A stretch of DNA of 64,000 nt, taken from assembly GCA_947571775.1 (NCBI GenBank), contig CANOZK010000001.1, positions 186,001 to 250,000 of the forward strand, written 5' to 3'. Of the stretch, positions 1 through 7,863 are shown one piece after another. Under the pieces are notes generated by a model. The model worked only from the letters and a program-made list of their open reading frames with translations, was not told the DNA's origin and searched no databases. The first letter of the stretch is position 1; each line of letters starts with the position of its first letter. This stretch comes from an uncultured Lachnospiraceae bacterium. GTDB taxonomy: Bacteria; Bacillota; Clostridia; Lachnospirales; Lachnospiraceae. Position numbers and translations under genes: made by a program.

Positions 1-196
1 TTGCTGTCTGTTTTTGTGCAGCCCCCGCCGGGTTCGCCCAGGGGGTATGCTGCGTCGCTTTTTTTGCGTAAACTGGTATTGCTTCCTTGTCTCCCTGTTG
101 CTGGTCAGCCGAGTCCACGCCTTTCTTGTTCTGCTGCTGGTCGGCTTTATAAACGCTTTTCTTGTCCTGCTGCCAGGTGCCTGCTGCAATCTTCAT
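1..196 (-). CDS. Edge-truncated unrecognised protein, probable FliA-regulon member
   Basis: An open frame begins with ATG at 194-196 on the minus strand and runs off the left edge, so only about 65 N-terminal residues are visible. The start is supported by an AAAGGGGG ribosome site about 7 bases upstream. The visible part is hydrophilic and rich in Gln, Lys and Ala, with two similar ADQQQ-containing stretches near residues 18 and 31. There is no signal peptide or membrane segment. A good sigma-28 promoter lies just upstream (253-280), which suggests a late flagellar or chemotaxis-linked protein. I do not recognise the family. Confidence 0.6.
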   Translation of the reverse strand, partial: MKIAAGTWQQDKKSVYKADQQQNKKGVDSADQQQGDKEAIPVYAKKATQHTPWANPAGAAQKQTA

Positions 197-252
197 GGAT
201 ATCCCCCTTTGCATAAAATTATCATAAATTCTAACAAATTCCTATAATCCAT

Positions 253-280
253 ATATCGGCCGACCTGGCAAAAAACTTTA
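253..280 (-). promoter_or_regulatory. Sigma-28 (FliA/SigD) promoter for the edge gene
   Basis: On the minus strand the sequence reads TAAA, 16 bases, GCCGATAT. This matches the Gram-positive SigD consensus (TAAA, 14-16 bases, GCCGATAT) at every conserved position. Transcription would start near 245, giving a leader of about 50 bases to the ATG at 196. The promoter abuts the 3' end of the sortase gene. A FliA gene is present at 20130-20906. Confidence 0.75.
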
Positions 281-281
281 A

Positions 282-1061
282 TCAATCCAATTGTATCCCC
301 TGCACTACAAAGCGGGTGGAGCTGTCTCCGGTACAGGTAGACAACGTCATAACCTTGTCAAACTTCTTTGGCTCTGCCTGTGTGGCAATCTCGGAGTTGG
401 CCTTCATCTGCTCCAGATACGCGGTGTATTCTTTGCCTGGTTTACTAAACAGCGTATAGGTAAGGCTGTTGACTTGCGCTGTATAGGCTGAAAAAATTTC
501 ATATTTATAATTCTTCTCTGGGGTGAGCATCCAGAAATATGGACTGTTGGCATAGGCGTTTTCCGTGACAATCCGCTTGAGAATGCCGAACATGGAGCCG
601 TCTTTCATATTATGTCCGTAAACAATGGTGTTGAGATCCTGGAAATCCCTGCTGTTTTCAAAGTCGATAAAGATGGTGCCCGCGAAGTTATATGTCTTCT
701 GATAAGTCATATGCAGGTAATAATCGTTGTCTGTTCCCTGCACCACCGGATAGCTAATTCCCAGCGCTTCCACATAAAGCCAGCCCACCACATCCGAATT
801 TTCCGCCAGCAAAGCGTCAAAATCCACGACAATGGGCGGTTCGTTTCCAGTGGTCCCCCCCTCAGTTCCTTCCTGCGGGCCGTTGGGATTGGGCTGTACG
901 GCCATCTCTTCCAGACCTTTGTATTCATCCTTTGCCTGTTTATAGTCCATATAAATACCGTACAGCTTCCATCCGGCAAAAGCAAACACGCCAATAGCCG
1001 CCAGCAGGATAAGCGTCAGCAGATAATCCCCTGGCCCCTTTTTCTTCTTCTTTTTCGCCAT
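282..1061 (-). CDS. srtB: Class B sortase
   Basis: Membrane-anchored cysteine transpeptidase that cleaves sorting-signal proteins and attaches them to cell-wall peptide on the outer face of the membrane. The 259-residue protein has a Lys-rich N-terminus, one membrane anchor (about residues 13-33), a Pro/Gly/Thr-rich spacer (55-75) and a sortase beta-barrel. Catalytic residues are visible as His150 (in YGHNM), Cys243 (in TLSTC) and Arg250 (in STRFVV). Length and motif order fit class B. The ATG has a strong AGGAGG site. It follows the FAD dehydrogenase gene by 56 bases, with a conserved hairpin between them. No sorting-signal substrate is visible in the window, so the target is unknown. Confidence 0.9.
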   Translation of the reverse strand: MAKKKKKKGPGDYLLTLILLAAIGVFAFAGWKLYGIYMDYKQAKDEYKGLEEMAVQPNPNGPQEGTEGGTTGNEPPIVVDFDALLAENSDVVGWLYVEALGISYPVVQGTDNDYYLHMTYQKTYNFAGTIFIDFENSRDFQDLNTIVYGHNMKDGSMFGILKRIVTENAYANSPYFWMLTPEKNYKYEIFSAYTAQVNSLTYTLFSKPGKEYTAYLEQMKANSEIATQAEPKKFDKVMTLSTCTGDSSTRFVVQGIQLD

Positions 1062-1080
1062 AGTTTCCTCCTATTTTTTG

Positions 1081-1111
1081 ACGGACATGTCTGCTTATGC
1101 AGACATCATCA
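1081..1111 (-). repeat. Intergenic hairpin element, copy 1
   Basis: A perfect 8-bp inverted repeat (ATGTCTGC / GCAGACAT, four-base loop) with a conserved flank reading GTCCGT on the minus strand. A nearly identical copy lies at 46893-46923. It sits about 19 bases upstream of the sortase start codon, after the dehydrogenase stop. It lacks a U-run, so it is not a simple terminator. Confidence 0.65.
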
Positions 1112-1117
1112 CTGAGA

Positions 1118-2515
1118 TCAGGACTTTTTTTGCAAAATACTTCTAGCCACGCTGAGACCGTTAGCGCTGGCCTGCTGCAGTCCTCTGGTCACGGACGCCC
1201 CGTCCCCGATAGCGCGCAGACCTTTGACGCTGGTTTCAAAATCTTTATTTACCACAACCTTATTGGAATAAAACTTTACCTCGACCCCATACAATAGAGT
1301 TTCGTCGCTGGCAATGCCCGGCGTCACCTTATCAAGCGCCACGAGCATCTCCTCAATATCTACCATAATCCGGTGAGGAAAGACTAAGGAGAGATCCCCC
1401 GGCACCGCATCTTTTAAAGTGGGAATCAAGTTGTTCCGGCAGAGCCGCTCTTCTGTCGTCCGGCGGCCCCTGCGAAAATCCCCGAAGGTCTGCACCAGAA
1501 TTTTTCCGTCGCAAAGCATATTACTGAGCCGGGCGATATATTTGCCGTATTCGATTGGGCTTTTGAACGGTTTGGTAAAATTCTTGGACACCAGCAGGGC
1601 AAAATTGGTGTTATTCGTCTTATATTCTTTAGATTTGTAGGCATGGCCATTGACTACCGCCAGCCCATCCTCATAATATTCCGTGGCAACCTCGCCAGAA
1701 GGATTGGTGCAGAATGTCCGTACTTTATCGTCAAAAGTGGGCGTGTAATAAATCAGTTTAGCTTCGTACAGGTTTTGATTCAAAAATTCCATTACCTCGT
1801 CCCGGACTTCCACCCGCACCCCCACATCTACCGTGCCCACTTGCGTCTCAATCCCATGATTTTGACAAATATGGCTAAACCAGTCTGCGCCTTCCCTTCC
1901 CACAGAGGCTACGACCTCGCTGGCGTAATATTCCTCTCCGCTCTGCGTCCGCACACCTTTTGCCCTTCCATCCTCAATCAGAATATCCTCCACCATAACG
2001 CCGAAGCGCATCTCTACCCCTTTTCTTTTCAAGTGTGTCTGAAGCCTCTGGTAAATCTTGTATCCTTCTTCTGTGCCTAAGTGGCGGATAGGACATTCTA
2101 CCAGCTTTAAATTGGCGTTGATGGCTTTTCGGCGAATCTGGCGAATTTCCGCTGCCTTTCCTAAGCCGTACACGCTGGTATCGGCGCCGAATTTCAGATA
2201 AATATCGTCGGATTCTTTCAAAAGCTTTACCGTTTCCTCATAGCCTAATATCTCCGGCAGATTGCCGCCCACATCTGGAGACAGGGACAGCTTCCCATCC
2301 GAAAAAGCCCCAGCGCCCGCAAATCCTGTGGTGATGGAGCATGGCTGACATCCCACACATTTGTTAGTCTTGCGCTTTGGACACTGCCGTTTTTCAATAG
2401 CCCGGCCCTTCTCAATCATCAATATCTTCATATTTGGATTTTTCTCAATCAACTCATAGGCACAGAAGATGCCGGACGGCCCTGCTCCAATCATAATCAC
2501 ATCGTATGTCTGCAT
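1118..2515 (-). CDS. FAD-dependent dehydrogenase (COG2509-like)
   Basis: A 465-residue flavoprotein of the uncharacterised FAD-dependent dehydrogenase family. The N-terminus has the dinucleotide-binding GAGPSG loop (residues 10-15), followed by an acidic strand end at MIEKG. A cysteine cluster (Cys45, Cys53, Cys56, Cys59) precedes a GFAGAGAFSDGKL motif typical of the family. The C-terminus has the second FAD motif (GDGASVTRGL). Predicted cytoplasmic; the substrate is unknown. It is the first gene of a two-gene transcript with sortase B. The ATG follows a GGAGG site. Confidence 0.8.
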   Translation of the reverse strand: MQTYDVIMIGAGPSGIFCAYELIEKNPNMKILMIEKGRAIEKRQCPKRKTNKCVGCQPCSITTGFAGAGAFSDGKLSLSPDVGGNLPEILGYEETVKLLKESDDIYLKFGADTSVYGLGKAAEIRQIRRKAINANLKLVECPIRHLGTEEGYKIYQRLQTHLKRKGVEMRFGVMVEDILIEDGRAKGVRTQSGEEYYASEVVASVGREGADWFSHICQNHGIETQVGTVDVGVRVEVRDEVMEFLNQNLYEAKLIYYTPTFDDKVRTFCTNPSGEVATEYYEDGLAVVNGHAYKSKEYKTNNTNFALLVSKNFTKPFKSPIEYGKYIARLSNMLCDGKILVQTFGDFRRGRRTTEERLCRNNLIPTLKDAVPGDLSLVFPHRIMVDIEEMLVALDKVTPGIASDETLLYGVEVKFYSNKVVVNKDFETSVKGLRAIGDGASVTRGLQQASANGLSVARSILQKKS

Positions 2516-2743
2516 CTATTTCCTCCACTCCCTTTCCGCAAATTCTTTTATAGTAAGCTTCCCATAAGGGAAGTATATCACAATTTTCTGCATTTAGATA
2601 CCTTAATCAAAGATCGTAAAACACTCGGTAAAGACGCCCTCTGCCCGGATTCCCCCGCCATGCATCGATCGCATCAGCGATTTGAGTAACTTGCCAAAAT
2701 ACAGCCGCAACCGCGAAAATTTTATAAAAACAGGCAAAAAATG
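2516..2743. other. Divergent intergenic region
   Basis: About 230 bases between the dehydrogenase start and the HAAS promoter. It contains a short perfect hairpin near 2560-2575 (CTTCCC / GGGAAG) close to where a leftward transcript would begin. No coding sequence or recognised RNA family is apparent. Confidence 0.4.
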
Positions 2744-2772
2744 TTGCCCTCTTCTTTTTTCACCTGTATAAT
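2744..2772 (+). promoter_or_regulatory. Sigma-A promoter for the HAAS-domain gene
   Basis: TTGCCC, 17 bases, TATAAT, with TG directly before the -10. The start site would be near 2779, giving a short leader to the ATG at 2815. Confidence 0.65.
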
Positions 2773-2814
2773 GGAAGGAAATACATACCGCAATTAGGGG
2801 AGGAATGACTATCT

Positions 2815-3438
2815 ATGAGCCGAGAAGAGTTTCTGGAAATTCTGAATATACAACTGCAAGGTGAAATCCCTTCCAACGAAATTTCACAGCATTTGGCCTA
2901 TTATCACAACTTCATCGAACAGAAAATCCGTCAGGGGCAGTCAGAGGCCGATATCCTGGAAGAACTTGGCGATCCGCGCCTAATTGCCAAAACGCTTATC
3001 GACACCGAGGACGTCCCCAATGTGCGCGGTTATCGACAAGACTACGCCTACTCCGCAGAGGAGGCGAAGGATCAAACTTCCGCGCAAGAAGACTCCGTTC
3101 AAAAATCCTCCCAACAAGAAGGCTCCCAATGGGAAGCCTTTCAGTGGGAAAATTTTCAGGAAGAAGACCCTGAACAAGAGCCTTCCCAACAGGAATCTTT
3201 CCAACAGGAATCTTTTCAGCAAGAACCGTTTCAACAAGAGCCTTTCCAGCAAAAGTCCCCCAGACCAGACGGTGTACACTGGCTGGATACCAGCACCTGG
3301 TATGGAAAACTGGCGGTTATTGTTGGAGTTGTATTGATTGCCGTCTTTCTGTTCCTGATTATCGGCGCGCTGCTTCCAGTAGCGGCAGCTCTGGTTATCG
3401 TTGCTATCCTTTTCTCCTGGATAAATCGCCGCCGGTAA
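2815..3438 (+). CDS. HAAS/DUF1700-like membrane protein with Gln-rich linker
   Basis: A 207-residue protein in three parts. Residues 1-62 match the HAAS (DUF1700-like) helical domain, with its typical MSREEFL start and an EELGDPRLIAKTLI end. Residues 80-155 form a low-complexity linker rich in Gln, Glu, Ser and Phe, including tandem QQESF/QQEPF pentapeptides. Residues 160-200 contain one long or two short membrane segments before a basic end (INRRR). Family members are often membrane regulators or anti-sigma-like partners next to PadR regulators, but no PadR gene is adjacent here. Its function is not known. Confidence 0.7.
   Translation: MSREEFLEILNIQLQGEIPSNEISQHLAYYHNFIEQKIRQGQSEADILEELGDPRLIAKTLIDTEDVPNVRGYRQDYAYSAEEAKDQTSAQEDSVQKSSQQEGSQWEAFQWENFQEEDPEQEPSQQESFQQESFQQEPFQQEPFQQKSPRPDGVHWLDTSTWYGKLAVIVGVVLIAVFLFLIIGALLPVAAALVIVAILFSWINRRR
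3185..3255 (+). repeat. Pentapeptide-coding tandem repeat
   Basis: Four to five 15-bp units coding QQESF or QQEPF in the linker of the HAAS-domain protein. The units differ at synonymous and Ser/Pro positions, so the repeat is not recent and perfect. The period keeps the reading frame. Confidence 0.7.
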
Positions 3439-3475
3439 ATCCGTTGCCGGCAGCATGTTTTACAATGCACAGAAA

Positions 3476-3946
3476 TTACAAGGTTCCGGCGCGGTCTTCT
3501 ACATTCTTTTTGAAATTGATCACCTCATGGTCATACTTGGCATCCATCAGTCTGGATTGAATCATAAAATCCGCGGTAGCTTTGTTGATGGCCATGGGAA
3601 TATCATATACCTGCGCAATCCGCATCAGTGCCTTTACATCTGGGTCATGGGGCTGAGCGGTTAGCGGGTCAGAGAAAAAGATGACAAAATCGATCTGCCC
3701 CTCTACGATCTTCGCCCCAATCTGCTGATCCCCGCCCAGCGGGCCGCTGTTGAACGCGCGAATAGACAGCCCGGTGGCGTCTACAATCATTTTGGACGTG
3801 GTTCCCGTCCCATACAGGCGGTGTTTTTTCAAAACATCCACATTTTCCCGGCACCAGGCAATCAGCTTGGGCTTCTCATTGTCGTGGGCAATCAGCGCAA
3901 TTCCTTTCTTTTCCTCAATGGTAAATGTAATATAATCGTTGTTCAT
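3476..3946 (-). CDS. mgsA: Methylglyoxal synthase
   Basis: Converts dihydroxyacetone phosphate to methylglyoxal and phosphate, a bypass of lower glycolysis used when sugar phosphates build up. The 156-residue protein has all family landmarks: AHDNEK (His21 and the phosphate region), GTGTT (46-50), SGPLGGDQQIGA with the catalytic Asp73, and FFSDPLTAQPHDPDV with Asp93 and His100. The ATG at 3944-3946 is preferred because it gives the family length. An upstream TTG at 3955 is closer to the AGGAGG site and would add three residues. It has its own promoter at 4037-4064. Confidence 0.93.
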   Translation of the reverse strand: MNNDYITFTIEEKKGIALIAHDNEKPKLIAWCRENVDVLKKHRLYGTGTTSKMIVDATGLSIRAFNSGPLGGDQQIGAKIVEGQIDFVIFFSDPLTAQPHDPDVKALMRIAQVYDIPMAINKATADFMIQSRLMDAKYDHEVINFKKNVEDRAGTL

Positions 3947-4036
3947 CGCAGGCAAGCGCCTCCTTTCGATAATCTACAACAAAAAGTTGATTGCTTCGTG
4001 CGCTGCACTCTCGCAATCACACTTGCATTCACATAA

Positions 4037-4064
4037 ATTATACCATATCTCCCAACTTTTACAA
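4037..4064 (-). promoter_or_regulatory. Sigma-A promoter for mgsA
   Basis: On the minus strand TTGTAA, 16 bases, TATAAT, with an extended -10 (TGG before TATAAT). Confidence 0.7.
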
Positions 4065-4325
4065 CTTTGATAAAATAACGTTTTTCTAAAATATATTGGA
4101 ACCCCCGTTTACGCCCCTTATACGCCTTGCTTTACGGCAAATATTTTTTGTTTATAAATTTTTAATAAGGGAATTTATATCGAAAAAGTTGGCATAATAC
4201 AGATATATGTTGGATGAAGCACAGTCTGAAATGTTCACCATTATAATGTGCTTTTAACAGATTTATAATTGTCTTAATTTTTCTCCTAAATTCATGCATA
4301 ATGTAAGAAATGGGGGATCACAGAT
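4065..4325. other. AT-rich non-coding region upstream of the XRE gene
   Basis: No gene is visible. It contains a perfect 10-bp palindrome, CATTATAATG, near 4239-4248 that could be an operator for the adjacent regulator, and several AT-rich -10-like hexamers. None has a convincing -35 at proper spacing. Confidence 0.35.
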
Positions 4326-4658
4326 ATGAAAGTAAATGAAATGAAACTAAATGAGCATATTCAACAATTAAGAGAGACTCGTGGATTTTCCGCTGCTGAG
4401 CTTTCTACCAAAAGTCATATCTCAGAAAATCATATTCGTTCCATAGAAAAAGGAAAGAGTCAGCCTACGGTTTATGTTTTACTTCAGATTTTGGAAGCGC
4501 TGAACATCAAACCAGTTGAATTTTTCAGGGAAGACGACCAGGCTGTTTATCCTTCGGATTATGAGAAAGAATTGTTGGAGGTGACCCGCCGATTGTCCGG
4601 CGAAGGCGCGGAAGTTATTCTGCTTTTGGCAAAAATGCTGGCAGAAGGAAAACAATAA
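4326..4658 (+). CDS. XRE-family HTH transcriptional regulator
   Basis: A 110-residue protein with a Cro/C1-type helix-turn-helix at about residues 8-62 (pattern LRETRGFSAAELS, then SENHIRSIEKGKSQPTV). A C-terminal helical region of about 45 residues is probably for dimerisation. The DNA targets are not known. It stands alone between its own long upstream region and a strong terminator. Family members of this size include regulators of sporulation, motility and prophage genes; the sequence does not decide between them. Confidence 0.8.
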   Translation: MKVNEMKLNEHIQQLRETRGFSAAELSTKSHISENHIRSIEKGKSQPTVYVLLQILEALNIKPVEFFREDDQAVYPSDYEKELLEVTRRLSGEGAEVILLLAKMLAEGKQ

Positions 4659-4677
4659 AAATTTTTAAAACACATAA

Positions 4678-4704
4678 AAAGAATCTCGCGGCGCGAGATT
4701 CTTT
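4678..4704 (+). terminator. Rho-independent terminator after the XRE gene
   Basis: A 9-bp GC-rich stem (GAATCTCGC / GCGAGATTC, three-base loop) flanked by AAA before and TTT after, 20 bases past the stop codon. The flanking A/T runs make it potentially bidirectional. Confidence 0.75.
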
Positions 4705-4800
4705 GTCTGCTGCGGGTCGCATAAGCGATATCCTTTCTTTATTGCCGCAGTGCAATAAACTTTTGTAGATAGGACATTGCGGCTCCATTCCCTATTATAT

Positions 4801-4834
4801 AAAAAACCCTTGTAAAACCAATGCCTTACAAGGG
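4801..4834 (-). terminator. Rho-independent terminator of the tRNA-Arg gene
   Basis: On the minus strand a 9-bp stem (CCCTTGTAA / TTACAAGGG) is followed by six T residues. It starts eight bases after the tRNA 3' end. Confidence 0.85.
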
Positions 4835-4841
4835 AAAAATA

Positions 4842-4915
<74 letters not shown>

Positions 4916-4949
4916 AAACCATTGCGAATTCTCTTTCACAACGAAACCT

Positions 4950-4978
4950 ATTATAGAATATATCTGCCCGATTGTCAA
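4950..4978 (-). promoter_or_regulatory. Full-consensus sigma-A promoter for tRNA-Arg
   Basis: On the minus strand TTGACA, 17 bases, TATAAT: a perfect match to the consensus with optimal spacing. Its -35 overlaps the last codons of the preceding gene (stop at 4975). Confidence 0.9.
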
Positions 4979-6408
4979 GACCGTTTATTAAAATTTGTAA
5001 AAAAATCCTGCATTCCATAAACTTCTTCTGAGCTGGAGTCTTCTGTCTCTTCCGCTTCTTCTTCCTTTTCTGCTGTTTCTTCCGCAGCTTCCTCTTCCGC
5101 AGTCTCCTCATCCATAATATCATGTACTTCCTGACGGACCGAGCTGTTGGATTCTTCTATCACCTGGCGAACGGCTTCGTCCATCCGTGCTATCAGCTTC
5201 TCCTCCCGGCGTATGCGGATATTCTCGATTGTGTCTGAAAACTTTCTTCGGATGGGATTAAACATCCGATAGATTTTCTTTTTCAAAGGCAACAGCGTCA
5301 GCATCAGGGAACGCCACATCCAGCACAGGGGCAGCAAAAATGGTGCGTCTTCCAGAATTGGAAATATTTTTTCCATATATTTCTTGTCCGGGAAAAGAAA
5401 TCCCCGATAACGCCGCCTGCGTTCTTCTCTGCGGGTTCTTGTCCGAATATCCGATACTTCTTTGACCAGCTCTGTCAGCTTCATGCTGATTTCCCGGCCT
5501 TCCATCCCTCTGGTCAGGATATACAGCTCAATAGCCTGGTAAATCTCGATGTTTTCGTCGTACTCTCTGGAGAGTTCGTCGTCTACCTCCCCAAACCAGA
5601 TATAGGCCAGCTTGCGCAGTCTCTGGGCGAAATCCAGAACCCCCGCAGTCGCCAATTCCTTGTCCACATATTCCCAGTTCAGCCGATCTCTGTAATTCTT
5701 GTAAAACTGCCAGTAATCGACCATATCCCCAATTCGGATCTCTCCGCAGGCATACTGGTTCACCAGATCGCATACCAGATAGATGTAAAATTCATCTTCG
5801 GTAAACTGATGCAGGTATTTTTCTCCCTCCATCTGGTGAATGACTTTCACAGGAAAATCAAAATATTTCTTGAGCTGCCTGGTGCAAAAACCCAGATCGG
5901 TATAAAAAATCACCGTAGTCTTGGGAATACGGTAATATACCTCTCCTCTGCCTTTGTGGTTTTCCTGTTTTTGAAAATCCATGGAACGCATTAAGGAGTG
6001 GATCTTTGCCTCCTGCCCTTCCCCTACCAGGATACGCACCTGGTTCAACGCCCGGATTTCCCTTGGCTCGTAGCAGGTACTCATGATTCCGTCCCGAATC
6101 AGCAGGGCATGGATTTTGTTCTGTTTTAACTGCCACATCACCACTTCCGCCGCATTGCGGAAACGTTCCTGGGACAGCAGAGATTCCCCGTACCGCTCAT
6201 GGAACAGATCCTTCCACTTCCTGGCAATGTCTTCCTCCAGGCCCAGTGTAGCCAGATATACGATATGGGCTACTTTATGATATTCGCAGAGCTTATAGAT
6301 ATTTTCCCAGTTCAGCGACCTTACGGAACGCGGAATATCTGTCTGGTTGATAATCGCCGATATCAGGGAAAGCAGATAGCGTGCCTCGTATTTTTCCTTC
6401 TCAATCAT
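4975..6408 (-). CDS. Nucleotidyltransferase-fold protein with degenerate active site
   Basis: A 477-residue protein resembling the uncharacterised nucleotidyltransferase family (NTP_transf_5, PF14907) over about residues 1-300. The helical start and the segment from LLIRDG to RILV align with the family core, where a conserved LKG...R..DIDLLV normally occurs. Here the Asp-x-Asp metal-binding pair is replaced (RALNQVRILV), so catalysis by the usual mechanism looks lost. Residues 310-400 are basic and Arg-rich. The C-terminal 50 residues form a Glu/Ala-rich acidic tail. It follows the FliD-like gene by 85 bases on the same strand, so it is probably in the same sigma-28 transcript. The role is unknown; a scaffold or regulatory role is an inference. 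Confidence 0.65.
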   Translation of the reverse strand: MIEKEKYEARYLLSLISAIINQTDIPRSVRSLNWENIYKLCEYHKVAHIVYLATLGLEEDIARKWKDLFHERYGESLLSQERFRNAAEVVMWQLKQNKIHALLIRDGIMSTCYEPREIRALNQVRILVGEGQEAKIHSLMRSMDFQKQENHKGRGEVYYRIPKTTVIFYTDLGFCTRQLKKYFDFPVKVIHQMEGEKYLHQFTEDEFYIYLVCDLVNQYACGEIRIGDMVDYWQFYKNYRDRLNWEYVDKELATAGVLDFAQRLRKLAYIWFGEVDDELSREYDENIEIYQAIELYILTRGMEGREISMKLTELVKEVSDIRTRTRREERRRRYRGFLFPDKKYMEKIFPILEDAPFLLPLCWMWRSLMLTLLPLKKKIYRMFNPIRRKFSDTIENIRIRREEKLIARMDEAVRQVIEESNSSVRQEVHDIMDEETAEEEAAEETAEKEEEAEETEDSSSEEVYGMQDFFTNFNKRS

Positions 6409-6493
6409 CTTGACTCCTTGGGCTTTCTATTCTAGTTTTACACAGGCAGAAGGCAAGAAGCCAAACTAAGCCCCTTGCCCCCCTTTTACAGTA

Positions 6494-7801
6494 TTATGCC
6501 AGATAATTTACCATTAATCCCAGAGCGTAATAATTATTCATATTATAAGCTCCTGAACGGGCAAACATATTCATGAAATTAAATTCGTTGGTAACACTGT
6601 CAATCTCTGCGGATTTCAAATCGTTGTTCACAAGGCTGACAGAGTTCGCCTCCAACCCTCCAGTGGCTTTGTTGTATGCCCTGGAAGCCATGCCGTTGGC
6701 GCCGCTGATGATTTCTCTGGTCAATGTGGGATCCTCGTTCAATTTCTTGGTCAACGTCTCTGTATCCACTTTGAGCGTACCGTCTTTGTTGGTGCTAATG
6801 CCGATCAGATCCAGAGATTTCTCCGGTGCAATTCCCATAAGCAGGTTACGGAGTTGTCTCTCTACGCCGCTTCCGCGTCCAGAATTGGCATTGAGCAGTT
6901 CAATGGCACTGTTATAGCTCTTTACCAGATCTTCCACGCCAGAAACAATCTTCTTGGTATCTGGTGCAGTGCTGATCTGTACGGAGCCAGTGTCCTTTAA
7001 CTGTACGCCGATGCGTCCCAGATCCAGACCGATGGAATTGGTGTCGGATGCGTGATAGGTTGTTCTGCCGTTTTCCGTCACTGTGTATTCCGCGTTCTGA
7101 GCACTGGTCGTTTCCTGATCCATGCCCTGTGCGGCGCCAAAGTCTCCAGAAACCGTAAATGCATTGTGAAGCCCAGTTTCTTTTCCGCTGATCTGTAAGC
7201 TTACGTTGCCGTCTTTTTCAATCACCTTCGCCCTTACGTTGCCGTTGGCGCTGTTGATCTGAGCTGCGGCTTCTTTTAACATCTGGCGGTTTGTTTTGGC
7301 TGTTCCATCATCATATGTGGCATTGACATTGACATTGATGACTCTGCCCTGAGCAGATTCAATCTTGAAGTCCATGTTGTCTGTGGCAGCCTGCCCTCCC
7401 CGAACTTCATTACTGTTGTTCTGCTGAGCCTGCGCCAACTGCTGAACATCCAAACTGAAAGTCTTCGCCTCTCTGGGCTTATACTGGATACTTGCATCTG
7501 CGATACTCGTATCGGAACTGGTCGCGCTCAAATCGTTCGCAACGCCAGAGCTGTTGCTGTTCATCAGCGAATTTGCCGATGAAAGTAGATCGGTCATCGC
7601 CGTGTTATACTGTTTCAGGAAATTTACCGTTCCGCTGTTGGCCGCTGTACTTGTACCAGTTGTGCCAGAAGTACTGTTCGTACCGGAAAGCCCATGCTTT
7701 GCCAGTGCTGTCTGGAGTCTGTAATTATTATAACTGTTGTTATAATTATTGTATATGCCATACAAATTATTATAGGATGAACCAATACCGTTAATAGCCA
7801 T
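6494..7801 (-). CDS. Second FliD-like flagellar cap-related protein
   Basis: A 435-residue protein whose C-terminal half resembles the FliD C-terminal region. It has a KIVSGVEDLVKSYNSAIELL helix, then GISTNKDGTLKVDTETL, which parallels the GI...DG.L.ID...L pattern of filament caps. The central part has FliD-like beta segments (QYKPREAKTFSLDVQQLAQAQ). The N-terminus is unusual: Tyr/Asn/Gly-rich (residues 1-30) and then Ser/Thr-rich, lacking the FliD_N LASGLD helix. No signal peptide, consistent with flagellar type III export if it is secreted. A sigma-28 promoter lies directly upstream, so late flagellar expression is likely. The canonical fliD is at 10593-12971. The exact role is not known. 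Confidence 0.7.
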   Translation of the reverse strand: MAINGIGSSYNNLYGIYNNYNNSYNNYRLQTALAKHGLSGTNSTSGTTGTSTAANSGTVNFLKQYNTAMTDLLSSANSLMNSNSSGVANDLSATSSDTSIADASIQYKPREAKTFSLDVQQLAQAQQNNSNEVRGGQAATDNMDFKIESAQGRVINVNVNATYDDGTAKTNRQMLKEAAAQINSANGNVRAKVIEKDGNVSLQISGKETGLHNAFTVSGDFGAAQGMDQETTSAQNAEYTVTENGRTTYHASDTNSIGLDLGRIGVQLKDTGSVQISTAPDTKKIVSGVEDLVKSYNSAIELLNANSGRGSGVERQLRNLLMGIAPEKSLDLIGISTNKDGTLKVDTETLTKKLNEDPTLTREIISGANGMASRAYNKATGGLEANSVSLVNNDLKSAEIDSVTNEFNFMNMFARSGAYNMNNYYALGLMVNYLA

Positions 7802-7826
7802 AGATATACCTCCCTTCTCATTATAT

Positions 7827-7852
7827 ATATCGGCTTCTAATTGGAAAATATA
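7827..7852 (-). promoter_or_regulatory. Sigma-28 promoter for the FliD-like gene
   Basis: On the minus strand TATA, 14 bases, GCCGATAT. The -10 is a perfect SigD match; the -35 differs from TAAA at one base. It lies about 25 bases before the start codon. Confidence 0.65.
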
Positions 7853-7863
7853 ACCCCCTCAAT

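Noticed and set aside
2640-2700. Possible riboswitch in the HAAS upstream region
   Set aside because: No conserved aptamer motif could be recognised, and the region lies upstream of the mapped promoter, so it would not be in the mRNA.
4189-4215. Promoter for the XRE gene at TTGGCA
   Set aside because: No -10 hexamer occurs at 16-18 bases downstream; other AT-rich hexamers nearby lack a -35.
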